64,000 nucleotides of DNA from Pyrrhoderma lamaoense (GCA_002794735.1 NBAZ01000025.1:1-64000); one strand, 5' to 3'. Shown: positions 38,561-51,171, counted from the first letter of the stretch. The notes: generated by a model from the letters alone, not told the origin. Translations and numbers: made by a program.

Positions 38561-39246
38561 CTATCTGCTATGTATATACACGATTCACAACAACATACAC
38601 AGCTCTGGCGAGAGCGACGTTGTTCCACACCCCTGTTATCGAAGTCCGTTTTGCAAAGGAGCAAATAGTAAAAAACAAGACCCAAAGAAGTCAGATATAT
38701 GGCAGATGAAATATGCTCATGCGCATATAGTACTTTGTGCTCAGGTCTTTCTAATGAGAGATAAACTCTGGTTTCCTGGAAGAATGGACTACCTTTGAAG
38801 AATACTGATTACTCATTCATCTTCGGATATTTATGTACATAGGTGAAAGTGACTTAAAGACAAGGAGTCCAGCTGTAGAAACTACGGATATCTTCTAAGA
38901 TAGCCAAGTCTCTGTAGTAGGACTGATACATGGTCATGGATTATGCCCCTTTGACATATTCATTTGTCACGAATAACTCAGGGTATACCTACCAAAGAGT
39001 GATAATACGCTCTTATCTGTCTAGCTTTATGTATCAATTATAGATTCCTGAAGTATTTATATGGGGGAAATCAACAGTGCACGCGATGCCATAACCGCAT
39101 ATTTATGAGTATATACATCAGATCGCCAGATATACACTAGTTATCTAACGTACTGTAATCGTCAACAAGCTGAGTTCTGGTATATGATTACGTTAAAGTA
39201 GATGAAATGAGAGAGAACATTGAAAGACGGAAGAAACCAGAAATAA
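38165..39246. other. Intergenic, junction of the two duplicated units
   Basis: Promoter side of F-box copy 1 and 3' flank of copy 2. The junction between units lies near 38,560-38,600. Small frames here have no support. Confidence 0.5.
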
Positions 39247-41330
39247 TCAAAAAACCATTATCTCTTCAAGTTCATGTAGCTTTCTAACATCGTCAAAAAC
39301 TCCCCGCCAAGTAGTTCTCTTCAGTGACTCCATATTGCATGATGGTGGTATTACATATGACAATAAATTGGCCAGGGGTCCACTTTTCAGACATGGAGAT
39401 ACACCAAAATAGATCTCCTCCAATTTCACGAGTCTGACGTCGGTTGGGCTCGGGCTTATAAGTACTGATCGCATTGATCTCGCATCTATGAATAGACTCA
39501 AATGCGTCATGTCTGGCTTCACTGTTGCAATCTGCGTTAGGAGGGAAGGTGTGAGTTTAGTAGTGACGGTGTCAATTCTGACATGATCAGGGACGAAATG
39601 CAATTTAGTAAGCTTCGGACAACATTTCAGCCATTCCACAAACTCCGTATCGTTTATTTGTACTGTTCTGGTGCATTGCGACTCATCCTTGATCTCAAAG
39701 ACAGTAAGATTTTCCATGCATGACAACGGGATGAGTGTGCTGGACGTAAGGAGACCGTAGTCATCCTCTAAACGAGCAGGATCCAAATATATAGCAGGTT
39801 CCTCGATATTCTCGAGTAACCTTATCTTTATCATCTCCATACAGGGACACATTGTCTGAAGCCATAAGAAACAGTCATGTAGTCTCGACCCTGTATATCC
39901 TTCTACTAAGTATAGCCTGAGATCTTTCAAATATATGGGCTTCCAGAAGGGCAAAGAATTTTCTAAAAACAAGTGGAATTCTTCAAGTGTTGTTAACAAG
40001 TCAAAACGACGAATTTTGGGGAACATATTCTCCCAGGGTACTATGAGATCTTGTACGGTGTCATAGTTATTCACGTGAATAAGACGGAGGCTTTCCAGGT
40101 TGGGTAGTTCGGATAGTATTTGAAGACATTCTTGAGTTTGAAAGTCGAATGATACCTGGACGGAAGCCAAGGAACGCATGCCATACTTTGGTAGAGCCGC
40201 TCTAAATGCCTTTTCTACATTCCAATTAAGACATGGCTCGTTGTTGAGGAGAAAATGCTCCAACCGAGGGACCCGTCTAAAGATTTCATTGATGATTAGA
40301 TGTTCATCCGGCAACATGGCATCATTATGACGTCTAGAATCTCTCCATATTTCTACGCTCGTTACTTTATCGTGAAGAAGGCGTAGAATCTCTTTGGCAC
40401 AATCGAATTCGGAGTCTCTGATATTAATTGAAAAGGATCTCAAATTGGGGAGTATCGGAAGGTCATCAAGAGCATTATTGATAAACTCGCGACATAGTTC
40501 GGTTGATATATAGCCTTCTTCATATTCAGGATATTCGAAATTCTGAACACGTCTTGCATATGATCGAAAATTTTGCCAGACATGTGAGTCTAGAGCGGAA
40601 ATCTAAACAGGTTAAGAAAGTAAAAAAGAAAGGCGTTTACACCATTCCAGGAATATACATACTAGTTTCCAACCAGGAACTTTCCCTTTTTTTTCCGTCG
40701 AAGGTTCCCAAAGAATCTTCACAAGCTTCTTGAATTCAACAGTTCTCCATATAATATCGAGTGCAAATTTACACCAGATCCTGTTTATCATAGCACATTT
40801 TCTAACGTCATCCTCGTCGAGATATTGAAAGATCATTTCCACCAAGTCATAGTTTTCAAGTACCTTTGTTAATGGACAATTGCTCAAGATGCCGAAGTAG
40901 CTCATAACAGTATAGGGAAATAACCAACGAGTAGGAAATGTAGAAGTTGATGGTGTATGAAGAAGCGTAACTGTTGATTGAGGCTTATCTGGCTATCGTA
41001 TCGTCTGGATTGCTTTTTATGGTTCGAAATGGGCTCAAAAGACTATTGTTGATTACTCACAATGGAAATCCTCTGGCTGACCTCACACAAAGGATTAAAG
41101 AACAAAGGAACGCGAACGCCATCACTTTTCGATACGTCTTTCATTAAGACATTCAAGTCTAGAAGCCAATCCAATGCGGAAAACTGACTAGCACTGTATT
41201 CTACTACTGTATCGTTGGTGAAAAAGTTGTTGCTTCTCTGTGTAACTCAGAAGGTAGATAAAACTACAAGCCCTCTAAATGTTTGATTACTAATCCACTA
41301 TCTGCTATAATAATACACACTTTACATCAA
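38600..41330. repeat. Tandem duplication, copy 2 (F-box gene and flanks)
   Basis: Partner of the copy at 35815-38560, in the same orientation. Shared non-coding landmarks include the AGTGCACGCGAT block (36,310 and 39,077) and the GAGAGAACATTGAAAGACGG block (36,453 and 39,210). Confidence 0.8.
39247..40905 (-). CDS. F-box/LRR-type protein, copy 2
   Basis: Exon 1 (from ATG 40905) encodes the F-box NYDLVEMIFQYLDEDDVRKC and ends in GWKL before a GTATGT donor. The second exon starts ISALDSHVWQ-type after an intron of about 60 nt and runs to 39247. The long leucine-rich part is nearly the same as copy 1. Differences cluster in LRLIHVNNYDTVQD and in the CPCMEMIKIRLLENIEEPA / YLDPARLEDD segment, which changes charge and loop content. 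The C-terminus is complete (ELEEIMVF). The clustered changes could alter what the LRR surface binds; that is inference. Confidence 0.82.
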
Positions 41331-42064
41331 CATATACAGGGATCCGCTACTATCTATGGCCAGCAAATAAAGCACACGTTTCCCGAGCATACCGTAGAGA
41401 ATCTCTGAGTACTATCGATGTTTTCATCCTTGTGTTCACTTGAATTCCTCTCTTCTTTTAGGGATAATCGTCACTGTATGAATTATATTTCACATATTGT
41501 ATCATATTGTATTCTATTCATCATTACTAATAACCTACGGATCAGTACCTTCCTTAGATTCCTTCCTTTCAAATATAATAATAAATACAAAGAATACTCG
41601 CCTCGTTTTACGCTTCCCTTTTTATCTTCTATTTCTTCCATTCGACCCTCTTGCTCTCTTCATCCCGATTTCCGAATTGGTGCAATCCATATCCAATATC
41701 CCCTACCAAAATCCATTGACATTACCCAAAAATCACTACACTAAATCAATTCCATACTCCATTTTTACCCACTTCCATATATTCATATATTCCCTTAGAA
41801 AATCTGCTATACCATTTTCAACCCCAGTTCAATCAATCAAAAGCTTAAGGTACTCAAATCGACGCAGTAAACCAAAATAAACCACACGGAGTACGAAGAG
41901 ATGCCACAACCCATTCCTGCTTGATAGTTGATAGTAACTATGACGTCGTCAACCCAAAAAACGCAAAGACACCTTACCTCACTCCCCACCCCACGACCCA
42001 TTCTCAGCTACAGCCGTTGTTATAGCGGCAGACACGAGGCAAAAGCTAGAGTCTAAAAACTGTT

Positions 42065-42086
42065 CATCATCATCACCATCATCATA
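42065..42086. repeat. CAT/ATC microsatellite
   Basis: About seven near-perfect CAT triplets with one CAC interruption, in non-coding sequence. Confidence 0.6.
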
Positions 42087-42175
42087 CATTCTATTCTTTT
42101 CCATTCATACCCATTTTCAAAAAAGGTCGGACGATCTCGATCAATCAGGTAATTCTAGCAATATAGTTTGAGTAC

Positions 42176-42430
42176 ATGAATATGTATGCGGCACAAAGCG
42201 GGGACTCTTCATCTCTTCTGCTCGGAGAATTGAACTGGTTATCTCGTTCCAATCTCAATCTTGCCTATCCCTATGCATACTTCCTTCCTCATCTCTTAGA
42301 AACTGATTACCTCAATAGTCATTCGTTGAGCGCCTACGATTTCGTTTACACTTCCAACTGCTCACCCAACGAATTTGAAAAGAAAATAGAGTATATATTA
42401 TATCATAGTGGTTATACGGAACCACCATGA
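42176..42430 (+). CDS. Possible small orphan protein (84 aa)
   Basis: An ATG frame of 84 residues (begins MNMYAAQSGDSSSLLLGELN) with balanced composition and many Tyr/Leu/Asn. It follows 700 nt of pyrimidine-rich sequence that looks like a fungal leader, which is why it is listed. It has no recognised domain, no splice support and could be chance. Confidence 0.2.
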   Translation: MNMYAAQSGDSSSLLLGELNWLSRSNLNLAYPYAYFLPHLLETDYLNSHSLSAYDFVYTSNCSPNEFEKKIEYILYHSGYTEPP

Positions 42431-44576
42431 GTGTTTCCTCTCTCTTTCTAAGGATTTTTGTACCCCACAAACTCAATCTTGATTCACTTATGAATTTCAT
42501 CACTCGGTGAAGTGCGTGATACCTTTCGCTCATTCTTCACGGGAAGTCATGTAGACTAAACTATCGCTCTAAGATGAAATCGCAATTTACATATTTTATA
42601 GCACATAATCGGTATATAGTCTATCCTTTGTAAATGTATGTATCACCATTAGAGATAGAGATTAAAGAATACGAGCATTATACACAATCACAAAATCTTA
42701 ATATCACAAGTGAAACGCAGTCGCCAAGGCGCTCTAGATCAAACTAGAATAGACCAACAAGAAATTGTGGCTTCTCTTGGCCTAAGTACTACTGATACAA
42801 ATCCAACTCTATAGCACAGTTTCAGAAAGGAAAAGAAGATTGCGGAGTCGTTCGGGGAAGGCGTTTCCGTCTTCTGACCAATTTCCAGAACCTAAGCTCT
42901 ACAAATGACTAGTGGAGCTGCGGAAGAAAACAGACATCATGAACCGATCTAACCTCAACTACTTCTAGTCCCCAACTCAAGTCCCAAAAAGTCATACGCG
43001 TCAAACCTGGATCCCTTAATGAAATAACTGTCAGTGGAGAATATAATCATGATAAAATAATTTGAGCGTCCTGCGCGTGTACGGATTGTTTCCTTTTTCG
43101 GACTATGACTTTGGAGCTTGCACTTTGATCTTAGCACATCTTGGCCGAAAGGTCTTCCTCTCACAGTCCTGATATATTCATTTGAGTTTAGATCCACCCA
43201 TGTCTGATGGTCTTTCGCGTTTCCTATAACCTCCGGCCTATTCTTTCAGCTTCCTTACTTCTTTTCTTATGATTTGATCGAAGGCGGTACACTTGGTATA
43301 CCGTTTCCGTGACTTCGCTATAGCCTTTAACACCCCGTGAACTTAAAAACACATTCCCCATCGACTGCGCTTTCTTTTTTTTTTGTACATTTTTCTGCCC
43401 AATTAAGGTGTAGCAATACATTTCAATCCTGCATTATCTTTATTAGTATCAAGGCTCGTTGATGGGTTCACTTCTCTCACGGTCATTTGGCTCACTTGGG
43501 GTTATTGAGAGTTAGACGGAAGCCGCGATGCGTGTCTTTCTCTTTTGTCTTCCCCGGTGCTCTCGGCGGCCCTCGTCGTTCGCAGTCCGGATATAATACT
43601 CTTCTTAAAACATACTTAAATCTGTATCTTCGTTGCTAGTTGCAATGAGGGGAACGACGAACGGGGCAAAATGGTATATCTGGGGGAAAGGTGTATTGTA
43701 ATCTCTGTTTACATCGACAGCTCTCCACTCGAGTCGGTTTCGCTACGCCGAGTGCGAATATTCGGTGGCGTCGGGAATGGTAGGGATCGACAATAGTGGG
43801 AAGCAGACGAAAAGAAACGAAGGTCAAAACATTTCTGAGAAGCTGCGGTCCTAGATAATGAGAAAAGACCGAATGACAAGCCAAGATAAATCACTTGAGG
43901 TTTGTCGGAATAGGATATCTGCTGTAAATAGACATTGAACTTGTAGACGGGGATAAGAGGAGTTGGATTGAGAGTGGCGATAGTGGGTCCCAAAAACAAA
44001 CTTCCGTTATGTTTTTTTTGTTCTTTAACATCTTCTTTTAGGTTATTGGAAATTGAGTACATCAGATATATAAGTATGTTTATCTGACTTGGCTTCTTTA
44101 TGTCCATCGATCCCGACGGCTGGATACAATCCTGACACTGAAACCATCCTGAGCTACTGCATAGTAATGGAATTTAAAGTAGCCTGTGAGGAGATGTAAA
44201 ACACGGAAAGTACTAGAGCTCTAAGGTTGAATGTTTGAGGAGACGCTGTGTGTCTAGTGTGAGAAACGCCGAGGGAGAGGCACTGTCTGAGCAAGTGAAG
44301 CGAATGAAGGACAGGAATTGGAGATAACAAAAGAGGGGATTAGCCGAAGAGCGCGCTGTCGCCTCGAGTTGCTGCGGACAAGGGCTTCTCGTTTGAGTTA
44401 CGAATACAGTTCTAATTCGCCCTCGCTCATTTGTTGCTTGGAGAAAATTGGGCTGATGCGGATGATGATTACAGCTGACGATCTCCGGACGAGGCTAGGC
44501 TTGTACCCTTGACTAATTTTAATATCTTGTTTTAGGTTGGGAGGGATGTATTACTCCGTCTGCTCGTCACTATCCG

Positions 44577-44585
44577 TATATAATA
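44577..44585 (+). promoter_or_regulatory. TATA-like element of the DOMON-b561 gene
   Basis: TATATAATA lies about 200 nt before the ATG at 44787 and just upstream of a CT-rich leader, the usual order in fungal promoters. Confidence 0.4.
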
Positions 44586-44786
44586 TCCCCACATGTTAGC
44601 AGCAAGCTGGTTCATTCCCGAATCGCTGCCTCTCCCGCCCCCCCTCCCCTCCTCCATTCAGTACGTCCTCCCTCCTCACACCCTCACCAGGTCTTTGTCC
44701 ACTTCTTCATCTTTTAAACCTGTATCATCCTTTAATACACTCTATACCTACTTTGATAACGGGAGTGAACGAGCCGAGACCTAATT

Positions 44787-47306
44787 ATGCGGATACGGAT
44801 CGCGCCCCTCCTTCTCCTCCCTCTCTACCTCTCGTTGCACGTGTTGGGTAAACATGGAGACAGCGAGGATGCTACCGACGACGACGATGATTCGAGCGCT
44901 AGTGCCAGTGCGAGCTCAACGGCCAGTGCGGCGAGCAGCTCCAGCAGCGCAACTTCTAGTGGAGATACAAGTGGACTAACGGGCGACTCTCAATGTACTT
45001 CCGTGCGTATCCACCTTCTCAGCTTCTCTTCTTCTTTTTTTCTTACTTGATGCGGATTGAATGGCAAACAACAAAACTCATCTAAATCTTAATCGAATCG
45101 AAACTAATTACTTCCGGTGCGGATCGATGTCATCGTTTATGTGACGTTTATTATTGGATCTCTGTTCCGCGGCTTCCGCTTTCCGGGATGACGGGAGAAC
45201 AGTTGATGTGTATTTCTGCCGTCGTGAATGGTTCCACAGTAGAATATACTCTCCAGAGTACAGGATCGTCAGATCTCGGATGGATGGCTATGTGTGTATC
45301 ATAGCTCTGTTGACTTGGAAATTGTTCACTAAAAATACGCTATGTTTAGTGGCTTTGGTACCAGAATGGCTAACGCTCAAATGGTTATTGTATGGCCAAA
45401 CTCCGATGGTTCAGCAACGCTTTCACAGAGAACAGCTTCGGGAGAGACGATGCCCACGTTAGACAGCTCTCCTGACAGGGTTGCAACACTTCAAAGCGAC
45501 TCGACAGACGTAACAGGCGCAAGTAGTGATGGAAAACCTAAATTTGCGTTCACAGTATCGGTAAGTCTGAAACACATAATGCATTACTTCTGTCAGTCCC
45601 ATGCCCGTACGATCACACGGTGGATTTGCCTGCGGTGATGGGATAGGGCAACGTGGACAGAAATGACAATTTATCGCTTACATTTGACAATACAAGCGCT
45701 TTGTACTAATCTATGTTCTCCCTTTCTATATGTTTTATATTTTGATTTTCCTACACTGCTCGGTGTTCTCGTATATCCTCCCAAATCGGAATTACATACA
45801 TCCACTATGATCGGGATCAAACATACAGGCGAACAGCGATACAACGCAGTCACTCATCTGGGCATTCTCATCAACAAATCCCGATTCGTCAAGCACCTCT
45901 GCTTCGATGACGATACATGATCAGGAAGGCAGTTTGACTCTCGACCTCACGAACCCTCTTACCTCTTCAGGGTCTTCATCCGATCCTGCTTCCTCTTCCT
46001 CTGGCTCGTCTAGCTCCAGTACAGCATACACGACAACGCAAAAGCTTGTGATTGCCCATGCAGTTCTCCTAGGGATTGGATTCCTTTTCGTCCTCCCAAT
46101 AGGTGCATTACTAGCCCGTTATTTCAGAACATTTACATCCCAGTGGTTCCTCGCACATTCGATAATTCAGTTCTACGTCGCGGTCCTTTAATCGTGATCG
46201 GATTCGCACTCGGAGTAGCAGCAGTCTCACAAGCAGGACTAGAACACTTGAACGATGATCATAAACGATGGGGAGTAGCTATTCTTATTTTATACCTTGC
46301 GCAATGTGCTTTAGGTGCGGGCATACATTTCATCAAGCCCAAGGCTTCTCCAAAAGCAGTTATCTATGGGAAGGAGAGTAAAGCATGGCTCATAACTGGT
46401 GTGGATGACCAAGGCAGACGAAAGCGACCTATTCAGAATTACAGTCATGCGGTCTTGGGGTTGTTGGTTCTTGGATTAGCTTTCTATCAAGTGCGGACAG
46501 GATACAGAGTCGAATGGCTTTTTATGGGAAGAGGACAAGCTCCAGAGGGAGTAAATGTCGCGTGGATAGCATGGGTCGTGGTCAGTAATAATCCCACCCC
46601 CCTCTCTTTACTTCCTGTCATATACTAATACCTATTAAAAAATACAAGATTCTCCCAATCTTGTACTTCACAGGTCTTGCTCTCCTTCCACGCCAATTCA
46701 AGCAAGAACGGAATACTCAGCTCAGATGCTCGCTCAGCGTGGAGCTGGTGTTCAAGATGGAAGAGGTGTACCTGTTGAAATGAGCATGTCTGATATGCCC
46801 TCTAACCGCAACAGACCTGCTCCATTATCTCCTTTCAGGACTAGGACTAGAGAGGAGAGCCGGTCTCCCCAGTCTCTCCTACCTCACATCCGGGTCATGG
46901 ATATGGCTATCAATACACATCAAATACTAATGCATACAACAACGCTGGTGCATACGGTTATGGACATGCTTACAATGAGTCCTATGACAGGAATTACCTC
47001 GGAGCTTCTGGAGCGGATGTCCAGAGGAACGGGACCACAAAGACTTTAGCAACTAGTGAGGATGGTCATGCTGCAACAACTACAGAGGGGGGCATGGAGA
47101 AAGAGATAGAGATGATGTTGGACTGACGGAAAGTGGAAGACGAAGAAGAAGAGAGAGGGAGAGAAGGAGATGAAGTATGTCCGAAAGACAAAGAACTGGG
47201 CATCCAATATCAGAAGGCTAGAAAACATGTTGACTTGAAAAGGAAGCAGGATAGAAAGATTAGAGATAGAAGTGGAGTGGACATCAAACAAAAGGATGAT
47301 GAATAG
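44787..47306 (+). CDS. CDH-type cytochrome (DOMON) fused to cytochrome b561 membrane domain
   Basis: The start is ATG 44787 with a signal peptide (MRIRIAPLLLLPLYLSLHVL) and an Asp/Ser-rich spacer. The DOMON part shows MCISAVVNGSTVEYTLQSTG, DLGWMAM, GFGTRMANAQMVIVWPN and TIHDQEGSLTLDLT, as in cellobiose-dehydrogenase-type cytochromes with Met and His heme ligands. A Ser-rich linker leads to b561 helices carrying likely heme histidines: LVIAHAVLLGIGFLF, HLNDDHKRWGVAIL and NYSHAVLGLLVLGL. Such proteins move electrons across the membrane, for example for ferric reduction. A one-base gap at 46182-46183 (GG where GGG is needed) breaks IIQFYVA from GPLIVIGF. The tail after LALLPRQFKQE is unresolved: a Gly/Tyr-rich frame (HGYGYQYTSNTNAYNN) ends at 47306, another at 47049. 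Confidence 0.75.
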
Positions 47307-47985
47307 ATGGCTAGACCTTATAAGAGTGGCAGGAGATAGGCTCAAGTTATGGACATGGTATTTTTTTATTAGCTTTGCTCTATCTTCTCATTAGAGGAAA
47401 AGATAATTCGTGTAGTTTTAGTTCTAGATCCCCCTATCCTTCTTTCTCCACATAACTCCTCTTTATTGTATCCTTCGTCTCCGTGACTGTATTCTTTTCG
47501 TAACGAGCGAACCCGTTAACTCGAACTTTCTTTCTCCCTACTTTGACTGTGTTTGTTTCTAGCCATCTTCTAGGTATATTTTTATTTGATAAAAGTTTTT
47601 GTATCTTCGGTTGTTTATTCTTGGGATGGTGAGGCACCTCTAATTGAAGTCTTAGTCTTGAGTGTAAATTAAGATATGGCTACGAACAATACCACAACAT
47701 ACTTGACTACGAGAGCGGTCGTCCAACCATCATCAGTTTTGTTGATAGATATGATTATGATTATGATACGTTATTTTCATGATAGTAGTACAGGCAATAC
47801 ACTATTAATAGTATCATAATTCAGGTCTACAAGTTGTCATTGATGCTGTTTCATTCATGTATATGGCGACAGTCCGACTTTAAGCAAGAGCAGATGATAT
47901 ATTACGCTTCATTTTCTTTTTGAAGCTGGCAAATCTTGGATTAGTTGTAAAAAAAGAAGAAAACAAAATTGAAAAACTATTTCAT
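47307..47985. other. Intergenic between DOMON-b561 gene and tRNA
   Basis: AT-rich non-coding sequence with no supported frame. Confidence 0.45.
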
Positions 47986-48063
47986 TGACCACCGCAGGGT
48001 CGAACCTGCAATCTCCTGATTACTGTATCGTAGTCAGACGCGATACCATTTCGCCAGGCGGCC
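47986..48063 (-). tRNA. tRNA-Arg (anticodon ACG) with a 7-nt intron
   Basis: Read on the minus strand from 48063. The acceptor stem GGCCGCC pairs with GGTGGTC (two G-U pairs), followed by A73. The D arm reads TGGCGAAATGGTATCGC. The anticodon stem TCTGA pairs with TCAGG around CT-ACG-A, with about seven extra bases (TACAGTA) placed one base after the anticodon, the canonical intron position. The T arm TGCAGGTTCGACCCTGCG is perfect. Confidence 0.92.
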
Positions 48064-48459
48064 ATATTTTGTAGGCTTATGAAATGATACATATCGTTTT
48101 TCATATGTAAAATCCATTAAATGGTCGAGAACACATCGTGTTATCACGACTTGCTGGTGGGCACTCGAAGTAAGAAGCAAGAGCTTGAAGAAGGGTTGTG
48201 TAAGTGCTGCGGACTGGATGGTTTTCCCATACCCATGCTATATTTGTAGTTGCACTGTTCGTTAGTCTCTATTAATAATTAGGACCTTTCTCGTCTTGAC
48301 TTTTCTTCTTCTCCTTGTTTTTGTTCTTGTCTTTTACTCCACCACCAGTGTCGGCGTGGTCCGCTCCCTCTTCTTGTTCTCTTTCTCTCCAAAGGCCGTT
48401 GACGGCTGGGTTACTACAAAGGAAACCTAACAAGCTAACGAATAAACTAACGAGCTACT
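48064..48459. other. Promoter and CT-rich leader of the aspartic protease
   Basis: About 400 nt. The second half is pyrimidine-rich. No gene. Confidence 0.4.
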
Positions 48460-50577
48460 ATGTGTTCAAAGAAGTACGCCCTCGCATTGGCGTGCCTTGC
48501 TACGCTCAGTCTTTCGGCCCCGAGGCACACTAGCCGCACCAAATGAACGAGACTCGACGCCAATCCACGTACCACTTCTCCGTAGACGACAGACTCCTCG
48601 AACAATACATGATTTCGCAGCAGAAGCCGCAAATCTTCGCTTGAAATATCGTCCTTCTTCAAGCAATGGTTCACCTTTGAGGCAGAGGGGAAACAGCGCA
48701 AACATTGACATTGTTAATCAGCAGTCAGACTCGAGTTACTACGCATCTCTATCCGTAGGCTCTCCGTAAGTTTCCAATTACTTCCACTATAATTCAAACC
48801 TATTTTGGGTGTCCTTGGATCACACATGTCTCTCGCTCGTTGTGCTGCGGACCGCGTCGTCACAGGATTTGTTCTCTCACGGCCAAGTCGGGGCAAGCTC
48901 TTGGTGACCATTTCCGTCCTTTTACGGAAGTTTCTCAATTACATGCTTGGTCATTGAGAGAGCTATCTGCTTCCAGACAGTGACCGAATCCATTTCACCA
49001 TCTATTTGATTTTGTCTACAAGCGCTAGTTTGATGTCATAGACTATTCTAGATTTTATTACTTATTCCTTTTCTGACCCTGATCTACACAGTGCCCAAGA
49101 ATTTAACGTAATCCTTGATACAGGGTCTTCGGACCTATGGGTGGCTTCGAATCAGTGTATATCATGCCGCAAAACATAGCACTCTTTGATTCGTCAAAAT
49201 CAACTACATTGACTGCTTCTCAACGATCGATCACTATTAGCTATGGTCTGGGCGAGTTACAGGGCAAGTCGCCTCCGATACTGTCAATATGGGGGGTTTC
49301 ACTATCGATGGACAAACACTGAGTACGATACTTTCTCTTTACCATTCCCTGAAAGTGATCAACCTAATATACTGTTCTACTTGCTGTAGCTATCGTTGAT
49401 GATATCTCAACAAACTTCTTGGTAGCACCCGTCTCGGGACTCATGGGGCTTGCTTTCAGTACCATCGCTCAGTCTCATGCAACTCCATTCTGGCAAGCTC
49501 TCGCAGATGGGAATTTCCTCTCTGAGCCAGTCATGTCTTTCTGGCTTACCAGGTTTGTGAATGACCCACAGGCACAGACTCTTGAACCAGGAGGAGCGTT
49601 TACGTTGGGTGGTACAAATTCATCTCTCTTTACCGGCGATATCGACTTCGTGAATATACCGAGTGGTGTGACGCCTAGCTTTTGGTTGCTAGAACTTGAG
49701 GAGGTGACGGTTCAAGGAAACTCAGTGTCCATACCAACTGGCTCAGATTCTCTTGCCGCAATCGATACCGGAACTACACTCATTGCTGGCCAACCGATGC
49801 CGTACAGAATGTGTTTGATCAAATACCTAATTCACAAGCTCTTAGTGGGACAATGGAAGGGTTCTTTGCCTTCCGTGAGTTATCTCTCATTTTTTTATTC
49901 TTATTCTTTTTTTTTTGACTTAAGATATAAATAGCATGTGATACAACCGTAAATGTTACCCTAAATTTCGGTTCCCGGACTTGGGCAATCAGCAACGCAG
50001 ATTTCAATTTGGGTGCTATCAACACGAGAGGAACTCTCTGTCTTGGTGGCATTTTCGATCTTGATGCGGGAACTGGTAGTGGAAATACCAATGGACCTCA
50101 GTGGATTATTGGCGACACCTTCCTTGTACGCAATTTTAATCGCTTTAAATCTCCGTTCCTACCTATTTATTACAATAACAGAAAAATGTTTATACTGTCT
50201 TCCGATCTGACCCACCTTCAGTCGGGTTCGCCCAATTGTCGGACGCCGCAGGCGGCTCCTCAGGTATGAGCAGCCCCTCTTCTTCGTTCGCTTTGGCGAC
50301 ACAGTCACTAACATCATCTTCTCACCCTGTTACTCCCTCATTATCGACAACACCGACTTTCTCTGGTACCTTGGTATCCTCGGTCGTTACAGATCCACAA
50401 CCATCAGGGACAACAAGTGCTCGCATAACTGGTGAAGGAAATCTCCCTCCAAGCGCTAGCTCTGCAGCCTCTAGTTCTGCCCATGATTTGGTGCACTCAC
50501 CTGTACTAGGTAATATGTGGACACTTTTGTGTGTACTAACAGGAAGTATGATATCATGGTTGATGATTGCATGGTAA
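48460..50577 (+). CDS. A1-family aspartic protease, probably GPI-anchored; frame-disrupted
   Basis: ATG 48460 begins a signal peptide (MCSKKYALALACLATLSLSA). A propeptide, both active-site motifs (VILDTGSSDLWVASNQC and AAIDTGTTLIAG) and typical segments (MGLAFSTIAQSHATPFWQAL, GPQWIIGDTFL, NVYTVFRSDPPSVGFAQL) are all present, so this is a pepsin-like secreted protease. After the catalytic domain a Ser/Thr-rich stalk ends in a hydrophobic segment, the layout of a GPI-anchored yapsin-like enzyme. Introns: 48768-49091 (long), about 49323-49389, 49879-49934 and 50127-50181. The reading needs four one-base corrections: one C too many at 48518-48521, and one base too few at 49171 (A), 49248 (T) and 49800 (C). 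Neither active-site motif is damaged and no in-frame nonsense codon was seen. Confidence 0.8.
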
Positions 50578-51171
50578 CTGGACAGAAATGACTAGTGTAC
50601 CGATCTTTACTTGGATCTGGATGCATTTAACACGGACAACTAATGCATGTACTGTAACTCATTTTTTGATACTATGTTTTCTTAAATATGAACTCTTTAG
50701 TTTATAATGATTACATAAGCACTTTAGCTTTGATAAGCTAAAGGTTCTCTTATGTAAGAGGGCTAAATTAATGATAAGATCTTAGATAATCATAATCGAT
50801 ACGCAATATCACTCCTTGAAGATGATACTCTCTCTCTCTCTCTCTCACTGCGGCTATATCAGGTGCTTCGTTGGAAAAAATGCATGTGTAGCGCAAATGT
50901 GCAGAACTTATGAACCGAAAACGTTTACACACCTTCTGGGGTGAAAGCGGATCAGATTATATATGAACGTTTCCAACTATTCAGATCAATATATCCCAAA
51001 ATTCTTCTTTTACTTGATGGTTTGATACATCGCAGCGCTTATCGAGAAATCTTCTGGAGTCTATTTGAATAACGGATATCGGGGAATACATAAAAGCAAT
51101 ACCTGCATTCAAATCATCAACTCACTCACTGACGAATCGATACCGATTGACCCGTCATCTTTAGCGTTCAA
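50578..51171. other. Intergenic before the STAND gene
   Basis: Holds a CT microsatellite and otherwise AT-rich non-coding sequence. Promoter of the C2-NACHT-WD40 gene expected here. Confidence 0.45.
50828..50846. repeat. CT dinucleotide microsatellite
   Basis: Nineteen bases of uninterrupted CT repeat in non-coding sequence. Confidence 0.75.

Larger units (their letters stand above)
40906..44786. other. 3.9-kb region without a clear gene
   Basis: The first 400 nt are the duplicated F-box promoter. From 41,420 to 42,170 the plus strand is pyrimidine-rich, followed by a small open frame (listed separately). The rest holds only short frames without support. The last 250 nt form the promoter of the DOMON-b561 gene, with a CT-rich leader. 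A CAT-triplet microsatellite lies at 42065-42086. Confidence 0.45.

Noticed and set aside
48510..49179. 25-nt GT..AG segments in the protease read as ultra-short introns
   Set aside because: Only the first restores the frame, both are below the usual spliceosomal minimum, and the other breaks in the gene are plain one-base gaps.
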